Origin: Yes71-27 sp040758635
GTDB taxonomy: Bacteria > Bacillota > Desulfotomaculia > Desulfotomaculales > Ammonificaceae
Assembly: GCA_040758635.1 (NCBI GenBank)
Contig: JBFLVI010000011.1
Coordinates: 1 to 58,221, forward strand
Length of the DNA: 58,221 bases
Direction of reading: 5' to 3'
Shown piece by piece: positions 25,182 through 34,315 of the stretch; within the stretch, counting starts at the first letter, position 1; the number at the start of each line of letters is the position of its first letter. A model generated the notes under the pieces. It searched no databases. It was not told where the DNA came from and saw only the letters and a program-made list of their open reading frames with translations. The translations under genes and the position numbers were made by a program.

Positions 25182-25931
25182 TTATGTCCTGGACCGCCGG
25201 AAGGCGGAGTCGCCTATTTGGGAAGGATTCCGGCTCAGCCGGAGGTCCTTCAGGCTGCCGGAAGGCGATTCGGCCGTTATCCCGTGCGAACCCAAGACTT
25301 TGAACAGGGGCCGGCCGAAAATGAAAAGTTCGAACTCTTCCCGCAAACCCAGCTCGGACAAGGCATACAAACGGATGGCCAGGTCCTTGCGCACCAAGTC
25401 GGTGAGCTTCGCGAGGGTTTCCGGTTCGTCCGGTCCCCGGGACAGGCCGGCGACCAACTCTTTTACCTCCTGGTAGGAACACTCCCGCTCCTGCACATCA
25501 ATCACCTTCAGAATCGGATCCCCGGGATTGATGATGTCGGCGCGCACGATGGTGTTCTTACCGATCACGGATTCAAGCCCGGAGGGGTCCCAGCATTTCA
25601 AAAGGCGGCACTCCAGGAAGCGGTGCTCATAGATGGTGCACAAAGAACTCTCTTCATCCAAAAAGCAGCAGGTCCATTCCTTTCCCTTTCCGCGTACCTT
25701 GACCAGTTCCTGCGGAACCGGCTCCAGGGCGCCGGAACGAGGATCAAAGGCCGGTTCGCCCTTCCTGATGGTGATCAGGTGCTGGTAGCCGGCATGTCCT
25801 TCCCGGAGGATCTGCTTGTCCTCCTGGTGCAGGGCCGGTCCGCCCTTCTGGCAGCAGGTGCCGCACCGTACACAGCCGTCCCGGTTAATCTGCTGCAACT
25901 TTTCTCGGCCTCCAAACCGGGTGCCAAACAA
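25182..25931 (-). CDS. YkgJ family cysteine cluster protein
   Basis: About 249 residues. The N-terminal CVRCGTCCQKGGPAL (residues 20-34) and the later CCFLDEESSLCTIYEHRFLECR are the Cys cluster of the YkgJ (zinc/iron-chelating) family. The C-terminal 100 residues are mainly helical and not family-specific. The exact role is unknown; members are proposed to bind Fe or Zn. It sits between the Mut7-C gene and a PflA-like radical SAM gene on the same strand. The start is uncertain, as no good ribosome binding site is seen at 25931. Confidence 0.85.
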   Translation of the reverse strand: MFGTRFGGREKLQQINRDGCVRCGTCCQKGGPALHQEDKQILREGHAGYQHLITIRKGEPAFDPRSGALEPVPQELVKVRGKGKEWTCCFLDEESSLCTIYEHRFLECRLLKCWDPSGLESVIGKNTIVRADIINPGDPILKVIDVQERECSYQEVKELVAGLSRGPDEPETLAKLTDLVRKDLAIRLYALSELGLREEFELFIFGRPLFKVLGSHGITAESPSGSLKDLRLSRNPSQIGDSAFRRSRT

Positions 25932-26063
25932 TTCTGTCTTATTAATTCGTGCCGCCGACCGCTCTTCCTGCCAGGATCCTGAAGACCGGCTCAGCTTTGC
26001 GCGGACGCCCGCGGGGCGCCCTGGGAAGTTACCGCAGCTCTTGGAGAAAGGAAAGCGTTTTCT

Positions 26064-27158
26064 TCAGCGCAGGAGGTGCACGTTGCCGATGCGCACCCGG
26101 GTGAGACCCGCGCCCAGGGCGGCTTCCAGGCACGCCTCCGCCTCCCCCCGGGCGGTGGTAGGCAGGTCGGCCATCAGGTGCTGGGGGTGAAAAGCCAGCA
26201 GCGAGTAAGGGATGTCGGGGTTGAGCCCGGCAATGAACCGGGCGATGGCGCCAACTTCTGCCGCGTCTACGTAGCCGGGAATCAGCAGCGTGCTGGCCAC
26301 CAGGAAGGGCGGCTCCGGCCGCCGGGAGATGTACCGCGCCAGGGCGGCGAAGTTGGCCAGGGTCTGGCGGTTGGTGACCCCGGTCAGCGCCCGGTGCAGG
26401 ACGTCGTCGTAAGCCTTCAGGTCGAACTTGATGCAGCCTCCCGAATCCAGCGCGAGTTCTGCCACCGGCGGCAGGAAGCGGGGGTTGATGTTCCCGTTGG
26501 TCTCCCAGCAGATCCGCAGGATCCGGCCCCGGGCCTTTTCCTGCGCCAGGCGCGACGCTTTCAGGGCGAAGGAAATCTGCGGCGAGGGGTCCCCGCCGAA
26601 GAAACAGATGCAGGCGGTATCCTCGTGGACGGCGGCGGCCAACTCTTCCGGCGTCGCCAGCGGTCCCAGCAGGGTCGCCATCTGGTGGTAGTGCCGGTTC
26701 TGGCAGAAGAGGCAGTCGAAGGAGCAGCCGCCCAGAAAAACGGCGAGGTTGTAGAAGCCGTACTCGATGCCGGGCCGGTAAGAATAACGGGGGTACCCGG
26801 TGGCGCTTCCCGCCGGGCAGACCCAGTCGGCGACGCAGTTTGTGGGCAGGGGGTCGTGGTACCAGCTGGCCAGCCCCTTGCGGGCGGTTCCCGCCAGGTG
26901 GTAGAGGCGGCCGTCCCGGTTCAGCCGCAGGCCGCAAAAACCCCTTTCCCCGGGCCCCAGCCGGCAGTTGTTGGCACAGGCCCGGCAGGTGACTCCGCCC
27001 GGCGTCTGCGGCGGCGCGCCGGGAAAGGGAGCGCGGCTGCGCCGGTGCGCTGCTGCGGCAACAGCTGCGGCGGCTTCCGGCATCTGCTTCAGACAGGTTC
27101 CGCAAAACTCCAGGATTTTCGCCGCTTTTTCGGCGCCGCAATTCTTGCAGGCAGGCAT
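26064..27158 (-). CDS. radical SAM protein, PflA-like, with N-terminal Cys clusters
   Basis: 364 residues. There is a zinc-ribbon-like start (CKNC at 4-7, CGTC at 19-22), then C58, C61, C65 and C75 (CRACANNCRLGPGERGFCG) as in PflA-type and AmmeMemoRadiSam enzymes. The radical SAM motif is C145, C149, C152 (GGCSFDCLFC). FFGGDPSPQ and ETNGNINPR follow as SAM-binding motifs. It probably activates or modifies a protein or small substrate; no glycyl-radical enzyme is nearby. Lies 52 bp downstream of the SAM hydrolase family gene. Confidence 0.9.
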   Translation of the reverse strand: MPACKNCGAEKAAKILEFCGTCLKQMPEAAAAVAAAAHRRSRAPFPGAPPQTPGGVTCRACANNCRLGPGERGFCGLRLNRDGRLYHLAGTARKGLASWYHDPLPTNCVADWVCPAGSATGYPRYSYRPGIEYGFYNLAVFLGGCSFDCLFCQNRHYHQMATLLGPLATPEELAAAVHEDTACICFFGGDPSPQISFALKASRLAQEKARGRILRICWETNGNINPRFLPPVAELALDSGGCIKFDLKAYDDVLHRALTGVTNRQTLANFAALARYISRRPEPPFLVASTLLIPGYVDAAEVGAIARFIAGLNPDIPYSLLAFHPQHLMADLPTTARGEAEACLEAALGAGLTRVRIGNVHLLR

Positions 27159-27209
27159 AGTGCCACTCCCGCTCCGTCTTGTAGCCGGTTCCCGGCGAGC
27201 AGTCCTCCG

Positions 27210-27962
27210 TCACGCAATCGTAATCCGGTCCCCGACCTGCACCCCCAGGCGGGGGGCGGCTGCGCCGTTCCTGACGGAAAGCTCCAGGGTGCCGCCGGAA
27301 CCGGTAACCAAGAACAACGTGTCTTCGGGAGCCCCGGCGTAGGTTGCAAAGCAGGGGATTTCCGCCCGGAAGCGCCCGCCGGCAAGGGTCACCGTGTAGC
27401 TCCGGCGCGCAGGCAACGGGGGCAGGTTGGTGACAACGTTGCCGAACCGGTCAATGGTCACCACCTCGCCCTCCCTGTCGGCCAGGTGAAAATCCAGTCG
27501 AACCGCAATCACTCCGGGTCTTCCTAACTCTGAAAAAGGCGCCCCGGCTGCCAGCCGCGCGGCGGCGGGTGCAAAAACATCGCGGCCGTGAAAAGTACGG
27601 CTCGCGTCCGCCGGCGGATCAAGTTCGATGACGCCGGCGATCCCCGCGCGGACGGCCGCCGGGTAGAGCAGGCCGTTGTCGGGACCCAAGAAGTAATAGT
27701 CCGCCGCCTTCACGGCCAGGGCCTTGCGCTCCGTTCCCACACCGGGATCCACCACGGCGACGAAGATGCTCCCTTTCGGGAACCAGGCGAAGTTCGTTAG
27801 CAGAAGCCAGGCCCCCTCGCGGACATTCTGGGGCGCCACGTCGTGCGTCAGGTCCACCACCTGGACACCAGGGCAGATGGAGAGGATGACCCCCTTCATC
27901 ACGCCGGCATAAACGCCCCAGCCAAAGTCGGTCAGGAGAACCACCGGACCCGCTTCCTTCAT
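27210..27962 (-). CDS. SAM hydroxide adenosyltransferase (DUF62/SAM hydrolase) family
   Basis: About 250 residues. VVLLTDFGWG at the N-terminus, then LTHDVAPQNVREGAWLL, VVDPGVGTERKALAVK, LGPDNGLLYPA, FHGRDVFAPAAARLA and DRFGNVVTNLP are the conserved blocks of the chlorinase/fluorinase-like superfamily. Members without halogenase features hydrolyse SAM to adenosine and methionine. The ATG at 27962 sits right before the first strand; a GTG at 27983 would add seven residues. Its neighbours are radical SAM enzymes, which consume SAM, so a SAM-balance role is plausible but inferred. Confidence 0.92.
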   Translation of the reverse strand: MKEAGPVVLLTDFGWGVYAGVMKGVILSICPGVQVVDLTHDVAPQNVREGAWLLLTNFAWFPKGSIFVAVVDPGVGTERKALAVKAADYYFLGPDNGLLYPAAVRAGIAGVIELDPPADASRTFHGRDVFAPAAARLAAGAPFSELGRPGVIAVRLDFHLADREGEVVTIDRFGNVVTNLPPLPARRSYTVTLAGGRFRAEIPCFATYAGAPEDTLFLVTGSGGTLELSVRNGAAAPRLGVQVGDRITIA

Positions 27963-28081
27963 ACCGTGAAGACCCCCCACCACGTCACCGCCGGAATCCC
28001 GAACCTATAACCCTGTGCATCGTCCGGACCCCGGAGATTTAAGCGCTTCTGCCGGACAGATTCCGGTTGCAGCCCCTGCGG

Positions 28082-29071
28082 CTACCGGGCAGAAGGATCG
28101 GCGAGCACGTCGAACAGGGTGCACTGCTCGGCTCTCACCTTGGAAGCCCGGTTTTCCTGGACCACCCCGGGGTCGCAGGACTCCCAGGGAAGGTCCGGGT
28201 TCTTGCAGCCGCAGATCCGACAGTTCAGGCCGTAGCGGCGCGCAACTTCTTTGGACAACCGGTACTGGGTTTCGCGCACGGCCCGCGGTAAAAGTTTCGT
28301 CTTCGCGGCGGTGATGACCTTTTGCCACGGTTGCCCCCGGTAGTGGCAGAAGATCGTGCCGGCCAGTTCAGGGGGCAGCTCCGCGGCAAGCTGTTCCGCA
28401 ACGGCCGGCCGCAGCACGAGAGCGCTCACCGACACCTCCTTTGCGCCCGCCGCCCGCAGTCTTTTAAACAGGCTTTCCAGCGCCTCCGCCGAACCGGCGA
28501 AGCCGGGAATCAGCGGGTCGATCCGTACGCCGGTGGTCACGCCCGCGCCCACGAGGTTGCGGATGTTGAGGAGCCTTTTCCAGGGAGAAGCGGCGCCGGG
28601 CTCAAAGGTTTTCCGGTAGTCCGGACAGAGGGAAACGAGGCCGATCCTCGCCCTGACCAGGTGACGGTGCTTTTGAAAAAGCGCGACAAAGTCAGGGGGC
28701 AGAAAGCCCTTGGTGAGGAAAGAAATCCCGATCCCGCGCTCCAGCAGGAGTTTCATCGCGCGGTAGGTGACGGCAAGAACCTCGTCCACCGGGGGAAAGG
28801 GGTCCGACGCCGTGCTGAAGCTGACCCAGGCCGGGAGCTTCCTCTTCCGCGCCAGTTCCCGCTCCAGCATCTCCGGGAGGTTGGCATAGAGGTGCACTTC
28901 CCCTCTGGGGGGCGCTTCCGGAAATCCGCGCGCGTAGCAGTAAACACAAGCGTGCGGGCAGCCCCTGGTCACGTTGACCGCCGGGATACCTTTGAAACAG
29001 CCAAAGGCCGGAGACTTGAGAACCTGGGTCCTGCGTTCTTTTTGGACCAGCTTCGTGAGCACCACCAGCAA
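28082..29071 (-). CDS. SPL (spore photoproduct lyase-like) family radical SAM protein
   Basis: 329 residues. The radical SAM Cys triad is C38, C42, C45 (TRGCPHACVYCYAR), followed by VSFSTASDPFPPVDE and ISFLTKGFLP. This is the pattern of the SplB-related family. It is shorter than true spore photoproduct lyases, and the C-terminal third holds extra Cys (CRICGCKNPDLPWESC), possibly a second cluster. DNA-repair function is therefore not assured. It is the first gene of the same-strand run down to Mut7-C. The start at 29071 is a reasonable but untested choice. Confidence 0.87.
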   Translation of the reverse strand: MLVVLTKLVQKERRTQVLKSPAFGCFKGIPAVNVTRGCPHACVYCYARGFPEAPPRGEVHLYANLPEMLERELARKRKLPAWVSFSTASDPFPPVDEVLAVTYRAMKLLLERGIGISFLTKGFLPPDFVALFQKHRHLVRARIGLVSLCPDYRKTFEPGAASPWKRLLNIRNLVGAGVTTGVRIDPLIPGFAGSAEALESLFKRLRAAGAKEVSVSALVLRPAVAEQLAAELPPELAGTIFCHYRGQPWQKVITAAKTKLLPRAVRETQYRLSKEVARRYGLNCRICGCKNPDLPWESCDPGVVQENRASKVRAEQCTLFDVLADPSAR

Positions 29072-29263
29072 CCCTCCGCTGGCCTGGCTTTACTCTAATA
29101 ACCGGGCAAGGCAAGGCGCCCGGTCTTAACTCCTGTGACCGCCCGCGTTCTGCCGGAGGCCACCGGGATTTTCCGACCGGCCTTCTCGTTAAAAAGTTTC
29201 CACACGGGGGTGGGATTTCCTTCCCGGCAAGCAACAGCCGCTTTACGGCGGTGCGCAGGAAAC

Positions 29264-30022
29264 TCACCCGGGGGCAGACGAGGTAACGACCGTAAAGCGG
29301 TCGGGCAATTCCACTGCGGCAAGGACGCCCGTCGCGTAGACACCCGTGTCCACAGCGACCTTTTTCGGACCGAACCAGGGTTCAACCACGGCCTCCGGCC
29401 CGCGCACCGCCCCGATCATCCCCAAAAGCACGGGGGTCGGTGTGTGGCCGAAAACCACGGTTTTGTCGCCGTATGGTGCAGGGTGAACCCAGAAGGCCGG
29501 GTCCCTGCCCCACAACAGCGCGTCCCGGCTCTGTTCCGCAAGTGGTACGCCCGGCTCCAGGCCTGCGTGCACAAAAAGGTACTCGTCTTCCTCGTGGTAC
29601 AACGGAAGCGAGGCGAGAAACTCCACGTGGTCCGGCGGGATGCTTTCCTGCGCCATTCGCGCTACGTGTTCCGGAAAGAACTGCAGCACCGCCTCCGCGT
29701 CCGGCACCGCCACCCCATAACTCGCCAGGGTCGCCAACCCGCCGTTTAACACCCAGTCGACGGCCGCCGCGACCGGGTCCGGGTCGCCGGCAATCACCTT
29801 CAGCAGGAGTTCTTCGTGGTTGCCCAGCAGGGCCACGGCCCCGCCGCGGACGAGATCCATCACCAGTTCCACCGCACCCCGGCCGTCCGGGCCCCGGTCA
29901 ACGAAATCCCCCAGCAGGTAAAGCCGGTCCGCCCCGGGCCGGTAACCGACCCGCTCCAGAAGCTTCGCCAGCGAACGCGCATAACCGTGAATGTCGGAAA
30001 CGACAAGCCGGCGCACAACCAC
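29264..30022 (-). CDS. metallophosphoesterase, Ser/Thr protein phosphatase-like (PrpE/ApaH type)
   Basis: About 252 residues from the GTG near 30022 (the frame is open to 30103). Metal motifs are in order: SDIHG, LLGDFVDRGPDGRG, LLGNHEELL, LFVHAGLEP and FGHTP. This is the PPP-family pattern (GDxHG variant SDIHG, GDxVDRG, GNHE), found in bacterial protein phosphatases and diadenosine tetraphosphatases. Substrate undecided. It is transcribed alone, with a structured repeat (30161-30336) upstream. Confidence 0.88.
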   Translation of the reverse strand: MVVRRLVVSDIHGYARSLAKLLERVGYRPGADRLYLLGDFVDRGPDGRGAVELVMDLVRGGAVALLGNHEELLLKVIAGDPDPVAAAVDWVLNGGLATLASYGVAVPDAEAVLQFFPEHVARMAQESIPPDHVEFLASLPLYHEEDEYLFVHAGLEPGVPLAEQSRDALLWGRDPAFWVHPAPYGDKTVVFGHTPTPVLLGMIGAVRGPEAVVEPWFGPKKVAVDTGVYATGVLAAVELPDRFTVVTSSAPG

Positions 30023-30160
30023 CCCACGCCGCACCCGGCGCGATCCCCGCACTCGGAAAGAGCCCGTTAATGCCAGAATACCGCGCCCTGTGCTATCCGT
30101 CAACGTGAAAGGCGATCCGTTATTTGCGAAGATGACCGGTCCCGGAAAAAATTGCGGGGG

Positions 30161-30336
30161 TAACTATTCAGCCTGCCACCCACCACTTACGGAACGCGGC
30201 GAGAAACAAGCAGTGCGAGGAAGGCGTAGCCGGCCGGGCCGGAGCGTACACAAAAGTACGTGAGGACCCGGACGGCGAGCATGACGAAGCATTGCGCCGT
30301 TTATCGCCGCGCCCGACGAGAAGCCTGAATATAACT
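30161..30336. repeat. structured element with TAACTATTCAG ends
   Basis: Begins GTAACTATTCAGCCTG and ends GAAGCCTGAATATAACTT, so the ends are inverted. Inside, GCGGCGAGAAAC pairs with the TTTATCGCCGC region, and GCGTAC-acaaaa-GTACGT forms the apical hairpin, giving one long fold. A related copy spans 51890-52150 (opposite orientation) and a single end lies at 36024-36039. No gene was found inside. Confidence 0.65.
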
Positions 30337-30384
30337 TGCGGGGCGGGCTTTGCCTCCCGCCCCGTTATCCCGGGCCGCCTGAAG

Positions 30385-32835
30385 TTATTCTCCCAGCATC
30401 TTTTTAATCTTCTCGGTGTAAAACTCGGTCAGCGACTCGGCGATTTCCATCGAGGCCCCTTCGCTGAAAACCCGGCATACCGGCTCCTCCGGGTCTGGAA
30501 GGATGAGCGCCCAGCCGTCAGGGTGAAAAACCTTGACGCCGTCAATCAACTCGAGCTGCTGCTGCGGCTTTTCCTCGATCAACTCTCGGATCACCCGGCC
30601 TTTGGCTTCCCAGGAAACCGGCACCTCCCGGCGGGTCAGGAAGAAGGCGGGTACTTCGTCCACCAGGTCGCCCAGACTCATCCCCTGTTCCGTGACGAAC
30701 GAAAAAATGCGCACAAGCGCCGCCAGGGCGTCGAAGTGCAGCAGCATCTCGAAGGCCTCCGCCACAAGCGCCCGCTTCCACAGGTCCCGGCGCGCAGCCT
30801 TCGTCCGCACGACCTCCGCCCGGTAGCGGGCGGCCAGGGCATCAATCGCCCGGGGCGCGGTGACCGGTACCACCACGGGGCCGCCCCGCTGCTTGAGGGC
30901 TACCAGCGCCAGAATGGCCGTAAACAAATCGTCTTGAATGATCCTGCCCCGCTCGTCAATCAAAACCAGGTGATCGGCATTGGCATCCAGCGCAGCGCCG
31001 CCGTCCGCCCCCCTCTCCACCACCGCCTCGCAGACGGCCGGCAGCATTTCCTGGTAGTTCTGCCAGCGCCGTGGCCGGTTTCGGGGTTCTTCGGTCCCGA
31101 GCTTCAGAAATGTGATCCCGGTCCGCTGCGCCAGTGCCGCCAAAAACCGCCCGAGGTTCGCTTCCTCGTGGAGCAAAACCAGGCGCAAACCGGACGCTTT
31201 GAATCGCTCCGCCGCATGGTTACAAACGTGATTCAGGTAAGCTTCGGGAACGCCGGGGACGTATTCCGGCGGCCGGATGCCCGTAGCCGTCTCCCTGGGA
31301 AAGTCCTCCCGGTAATAAACCTGCTCGACCTTTCGCTCGGCACCCCTGGAAATGTCGCCGCCCTCGGCATCGGTGAATACGACCCGGAGCTTGTCGGGAT
31401 CCTGTGCGGAAAACTTGATGTGCACCCCACCCCGGCAGCCGAACGCCTGCACCGCGAAGCGGTGCATCGGAGTCGTCCCCGCGCCGAAATCCTTCACCTC
31501 CGCCCCAACCGACTGTAAACCCGCCGTCAGGGCGGTTTTTATCATCGCCGAAGCCGGATAGGCGTCACTGGAAATACCGACGGCGGCACCCTTGCCCAAA
31601 ACGGCGCCGAAGCAGCCGCCCAGCCGGGCGGCGAACTCCGGAGTGATCTCTATGTTCGCCAGGCCGCTGACGCCCTCGCTCCCGAAAAGGTGCTGCCGTA
31701 AACCGTTGCCCCAGATCAGGCTCTCGTGGACCGTGGCACCCATGTCCACAAACTTGTACGGCCAGAGCTTGACGCAGGGTTTCAAAAGGCCGCGCTCCCG
31801 GATTACCGAGTGGTCGCCGACCACCGCCCCCTCGTACACTCCGGCGTTGGCCTGCACCTGCACCTTGTTTCCCAAAACGGCGCCCCTGAGCGCCGCTCCT
31901 CTCCCGACGAAACAATGGTCCCAGAGGACGCTCCGTTTGATGCTGGCCCCGGACTGGACGGTGCACCCCGCGCCAAGCACCGTGAACGCCCCCAGGTTCG
32001 CTCCCGGGCCCACCTGGACCCCTGCACCCACCGCCAGCGGGCCTTCCAGCCGGGCCGTGGGGTCCACCGCCGCACCATCCTCCACCCAGATGCCCGGCGC
32101 AACCTCCCTTCCCGGCAGGGTGACCCGCACCTTTTGGGACAGGACATCCTGCTGCGCCTGAAGGTAGACCTCCAGCCCCCCGACGTCGCACCAGTAGCCG
32201 TCAAGGACCACGCCGTACAACGGTTTGTTTTCCCGCAGCAGAAGGGGGAAGAGGTCCTTACTGAAATCGAACTCCTGGTTGGCCGCGAAATAATCGAGCA
32301 CCTCCGGCTCCAGGATGTAAATGCCGGTGTTCACGGTGTCGCTGAAAACCTCGCCCCAGCCCGGCTTTTCAAGAAAACGGCGGATGCGTCCCGACTCGCC
32401 GGTAATCACCACTCCGTATTCCAGTGGGCATTTTACCCTGGTTAGGACGATGGTTGCAAGGGCCCCCTGTTTGCGGTGAAAGGCCACGGCCTCCGAAAGA
32501 TCCACGTCGGTCAGTGCGTCGCCGCTGACCACCACAAAGGTCCGGTCGAGAAACGAAGCGGCGTTCTTTACGCTACCGGCGGTGCCCAGAGGGCTTTCTT
32601 CGACGAAGTAATGCAGCCGGACGCCGAAGTCGTTCCCGTCCCCGAAGTACTCCTGGATTGCGTCGGGCAGGTAACGCAACGTCACGCCGATTTCCGTGAC
32701 GCCGTACTTTTTCAAAAGGTCCACACAGTACGCCATGATCGGCCGGTTAACCACCGGGACCATCGGCTTGGGCCGGTTACAGGTCAAAGGGCGCAACCTG
32801 GACCCCTCGCCTCCGGCCATGATGATGGCCTTCAA
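30385..32835 (-). CDS. sugar-phosphate nucleotidyltransferase with degenerate phosphomannomutase domain
   Basis: 816 residues from the TTG at 32835 (GGGGGG 6 nt upstream). Residues 1-230 are a nucleotidyltransferase (AIIMAGGEGSRLRPLT, NRPKPMVPV, VVSGDALTD). About 250-355 is a left-handed beta-helix of hexapeptide repeats. About 365-800 is a phosphomannomutase/PGM fold. This domain order is that of mannose-1-phosphate guanylyltransferase/PMM-like proteins, making GDP-mannose or a related NDP-sugar. In the PGM part the TASHNP phospho-Ser loop is FSAQDP (475-480) and the DGDAD metal loop is DANAD (617-621), so mutase activity is probably lost. The GT4 gene lies just upstream, with repeat copy B between them. 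Confidence 0.88.
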   Translation of the reverse strand: MKAIIMAGGEGSRLRPLTCNRPKPMVPVVNRPIMAYCVDLLKKYGVTEIGVTLRYLPDAIQEYFGDGNDFGVRLHYFVEESPLGTAGSVKNAASFLDRTFVVVSGDALTDVDLSEAVAFHRKQGALATIVLTRVKCPLEYGVVITGESGRIRRFLEKPGWGEVFSDTVNTGIYILEPEVLDYFAANQEFDFSKDLFPLLLRENKPLYGVVLDGYWCDVGGLEVYLQAQQDVLSQKVRVTLPGREVAPGIWVEDGAAVDPTARLEGPLAVGAGVQVGPGANLGAFTVLGAGCTVQSGASIKRSVLWDHCFVGRGAALRGAVLGNKVQVQANAGVYEGAVVGDHSVIRERGLLKPCVKLWPYKFVDMGATVHESLIWGNGLRQHLFGSEGVSGLANIEITPEFAARLGGCFGAVLGKGAAVGISSDAYPASAMIKTALTAGLQSVGAEVKDFGAGTTPMHRFAVQAFGCRGGVHIKFSAQDPDKLRVVFTDAEGGDISRGAERKVEQVYYREDFPRETATGIRPPEYVPGVPEAYLNHVCNHAAERFKASGLRLVLLHEEANLGRFLAALAQRTGITFLKLGTEEPRNRPRRWQNYQEMLPAVCEAVVERGADGGAALDANADHLVLIDERGRIIQDDLFTAILALVALKQRGGPVVVPVTAPRAIDALAARYRAEVVRTKAARRDLWKRALVAEAFEMLLHFDALAALVRIFSFVTEQGMSLGDLVDEVPAFFLTRREVPVSWEAKGRVIRELIEEKPQQQLELIDGVKVFHPDGWALILPDPEEPVCRVFSEGASMEIAESLTEFYTEKIKKMLGE

Positions 32836-32861
32836 ATTATCCCCCCTTTGCGAAGACCACT

Positions 32862-32972
32862 GCCCGGCACTCAACTCAGAGAAACGTCTCCTTGGCCTCT
32901 ACGGTGAAATTTTCCCCCAAATGTCCACTTTTCTGGTAGCCATTGCCACTTCCTTCAGTTGAGTGCTGGGGC
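32862..32972. repeat. inverted-repeat element, copy B
   Basis: GCCCGGCACTCAACT (32862-32876) and AGTTGAGTGCTGGGGC (32957-32972) are near-perfect inverted ends of a 111-bp element lying directly upstream of the nucleotidyltransferase ribosome binding site. The interior is unlike the other copies. Same end motif as copies at 22066, 47092 and 51969. Confidence 0.65.
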
Positions 32973-33064
32973 GTTTTTCGGGGCCTCCGCCACGCTTTTC
33001 ATGCTGCCGCCTCTGCAAGAGGCTGCTTTCATCCTCCCGCATGAGGTTCGAACGCCCCGCTTTC

Positions 33065-34315
33065 CTACGCGTACCGTCCCAGAAGCTGGTAGACCCGGCC
33101 CGCAAAACGCGGCCGCGCTTCCGCCGGTTCCGGCCACTGCACCCGCCGCCGCTGCTGCCAGACCTCTTCGTAAAGCGCCCGCGTTTGTCGGGCGATATCG
33201 TCCCAGTTGCATTCCTGCAAAACCTTGCGGTACGCCCGCTCACGCAATCCCTGCGCCAGTCCCGGGTCCGTCAGGACCCGCAGGATTTTATCGGCAAGCG
33301 CTCCCGGGTCGTCCGGCGGGCACTTCAAACCGTCGAAGCCGTCCCGGACGATTTCGCTCATTCCCCCCACATCGGTCACCACGACCGGAGTCCTCGCGGC
33401 CATCGCCTCGAGGGCGACAATCCCGAAAGGTTCGTACAGGCTCGGGCAGACCGCCACCGCCGCCCAGTTATACAGCGCGTTCCGCGTCACGTTGTCTATG
33501 TGGCCGGTAAAATAGACCCGGTGCGCGATCCCCAACTGCTCGGCGTAACGCCGCAGTTCGTGTTCGTAGGGCCCCTTGCCGGCGATAATAAACTTCGTCT
33601 TCGAATGCCGGGCCAGGATCGTCGGCGCCGCCGCGAGCAGCACCTGGACCCCTTTTTCCCGCACCAGGCGCCCGATGTAGAAAACGATCTTTTCGTCGGG
33701 GGCGGCGAACCAGTCACGGTTAACCTGACCGTCTTCATACGCGTAGTTCTGGGGGTTGACCCCGTTCGGAACCACCGCCAGTTTATCCCGCGGCAGTTGG
33801 AAGATGTACGTCAACTCGTTTTCCATGTACCGGCTGCAGACAATCACCCGCCAGGCCTCGTAGCAAAGCCACCACTCGATTCCGCTGATAAACCGCTGGG
33901 TCTCGTTGTGCAGGCCGTTGTTCCGCCCAAATTCGGTGGCGTGGATGGTGGCGACCAGCGGCACCCGCAGCCCGTGCTTTAACGCCCTGGCCGCCCAGGC
34001 TACCAGCCAGTCGTGCGCGTGAACCACGTTTACGTCGCGCACCCGTTCCAGCACCGGGAACGCCCGCTCTAACAGCGCCACGTTAAACTGCATCACCCAG
34101 GTCACAAAGTCCAGCGTTCCGGCTGTATAAGGATGGACCCGGTAAACCTGCACCCCGTTGATCTCTTCGGCTTCCGGCACCCCCGGCGCCCCGCAGGTAA
34201 AAACCAGCACCTCCACCCCCCGGCGTGCCAGGGAAGCGGTCAGGTCGTAAACATGCTGCGCCAGACCCCCGACAATTCTTGGGGGAAACTCCCAGGAGAG
34301 CATTGCCACCCGCAT
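33065..34315 (-). CDS. GT4 family glycosyltransferase (starch/glycogen synthase-like)
   Basis: 416 residues. The N-lobe has SWEFPPRIVGGLAQHVYDL, the glycogen-synthase-like Gly-rich loop for the nucleotide sugar, then VVHAHDWL and IHATEFGRNNG. The C-lobe has FYIGRLVREKGVQVLL and the EX7E-type block PSLYEPFGIVALEAMA. The donor is an ADP-, GDP- or UDP-sugar. The starting motif and an adjacent starch-binding-type module (35000-35371) favour an alpha-glucan (GlgA/GlgM-like) role; the downstream NDP-mannose-type gene leaves exopolysaccharide open. The ATG directly follows the TGA of the CBS gene, so the two are coupled. Confidence 0.9.
   Translation of the reverse strand: MRVAMLSWEFPPRIVGGLAQHVYDLTASLARRGVEVLVFTCGAPGVPEAEEINGVQVYRVHPYTAGTLDFVTWVMQFNVALLERAFPVLERVRDVNVVHAHDWLVAWAARALKHGLRVPLVATIHATEFGRNNGLHNETQRFISGIEWWLCYEAWRVIVCSRYMENELTYIFQLPRDKLAVVPNGVNPQNYAYEDGQVNRDWFAAPDEKIVFYIGRLVREKGVQVLLAAAPTILARHSKTKFIIAGKGPYEHELRRYAEQLGIAHRVYFTGHIDNVTRNALYNWAAVAVCPSLYEPFGIVALEAMAARTPVVVTDVGGMSEIVRDGFDGLKCPPDDPGALADKILRVLTDPGLAQGLRERAYRKVLQECNWDDIARQTRALYEEVWQQRRRVQWPEPAEARPRFAGRVYQLLGRYA

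Noticed and set aside
30338..30366. GC hairpin GGGGCGGG/CCCGCCCC as terminator
   Set aside because: A strong stem, but no T-run follows on either strand.
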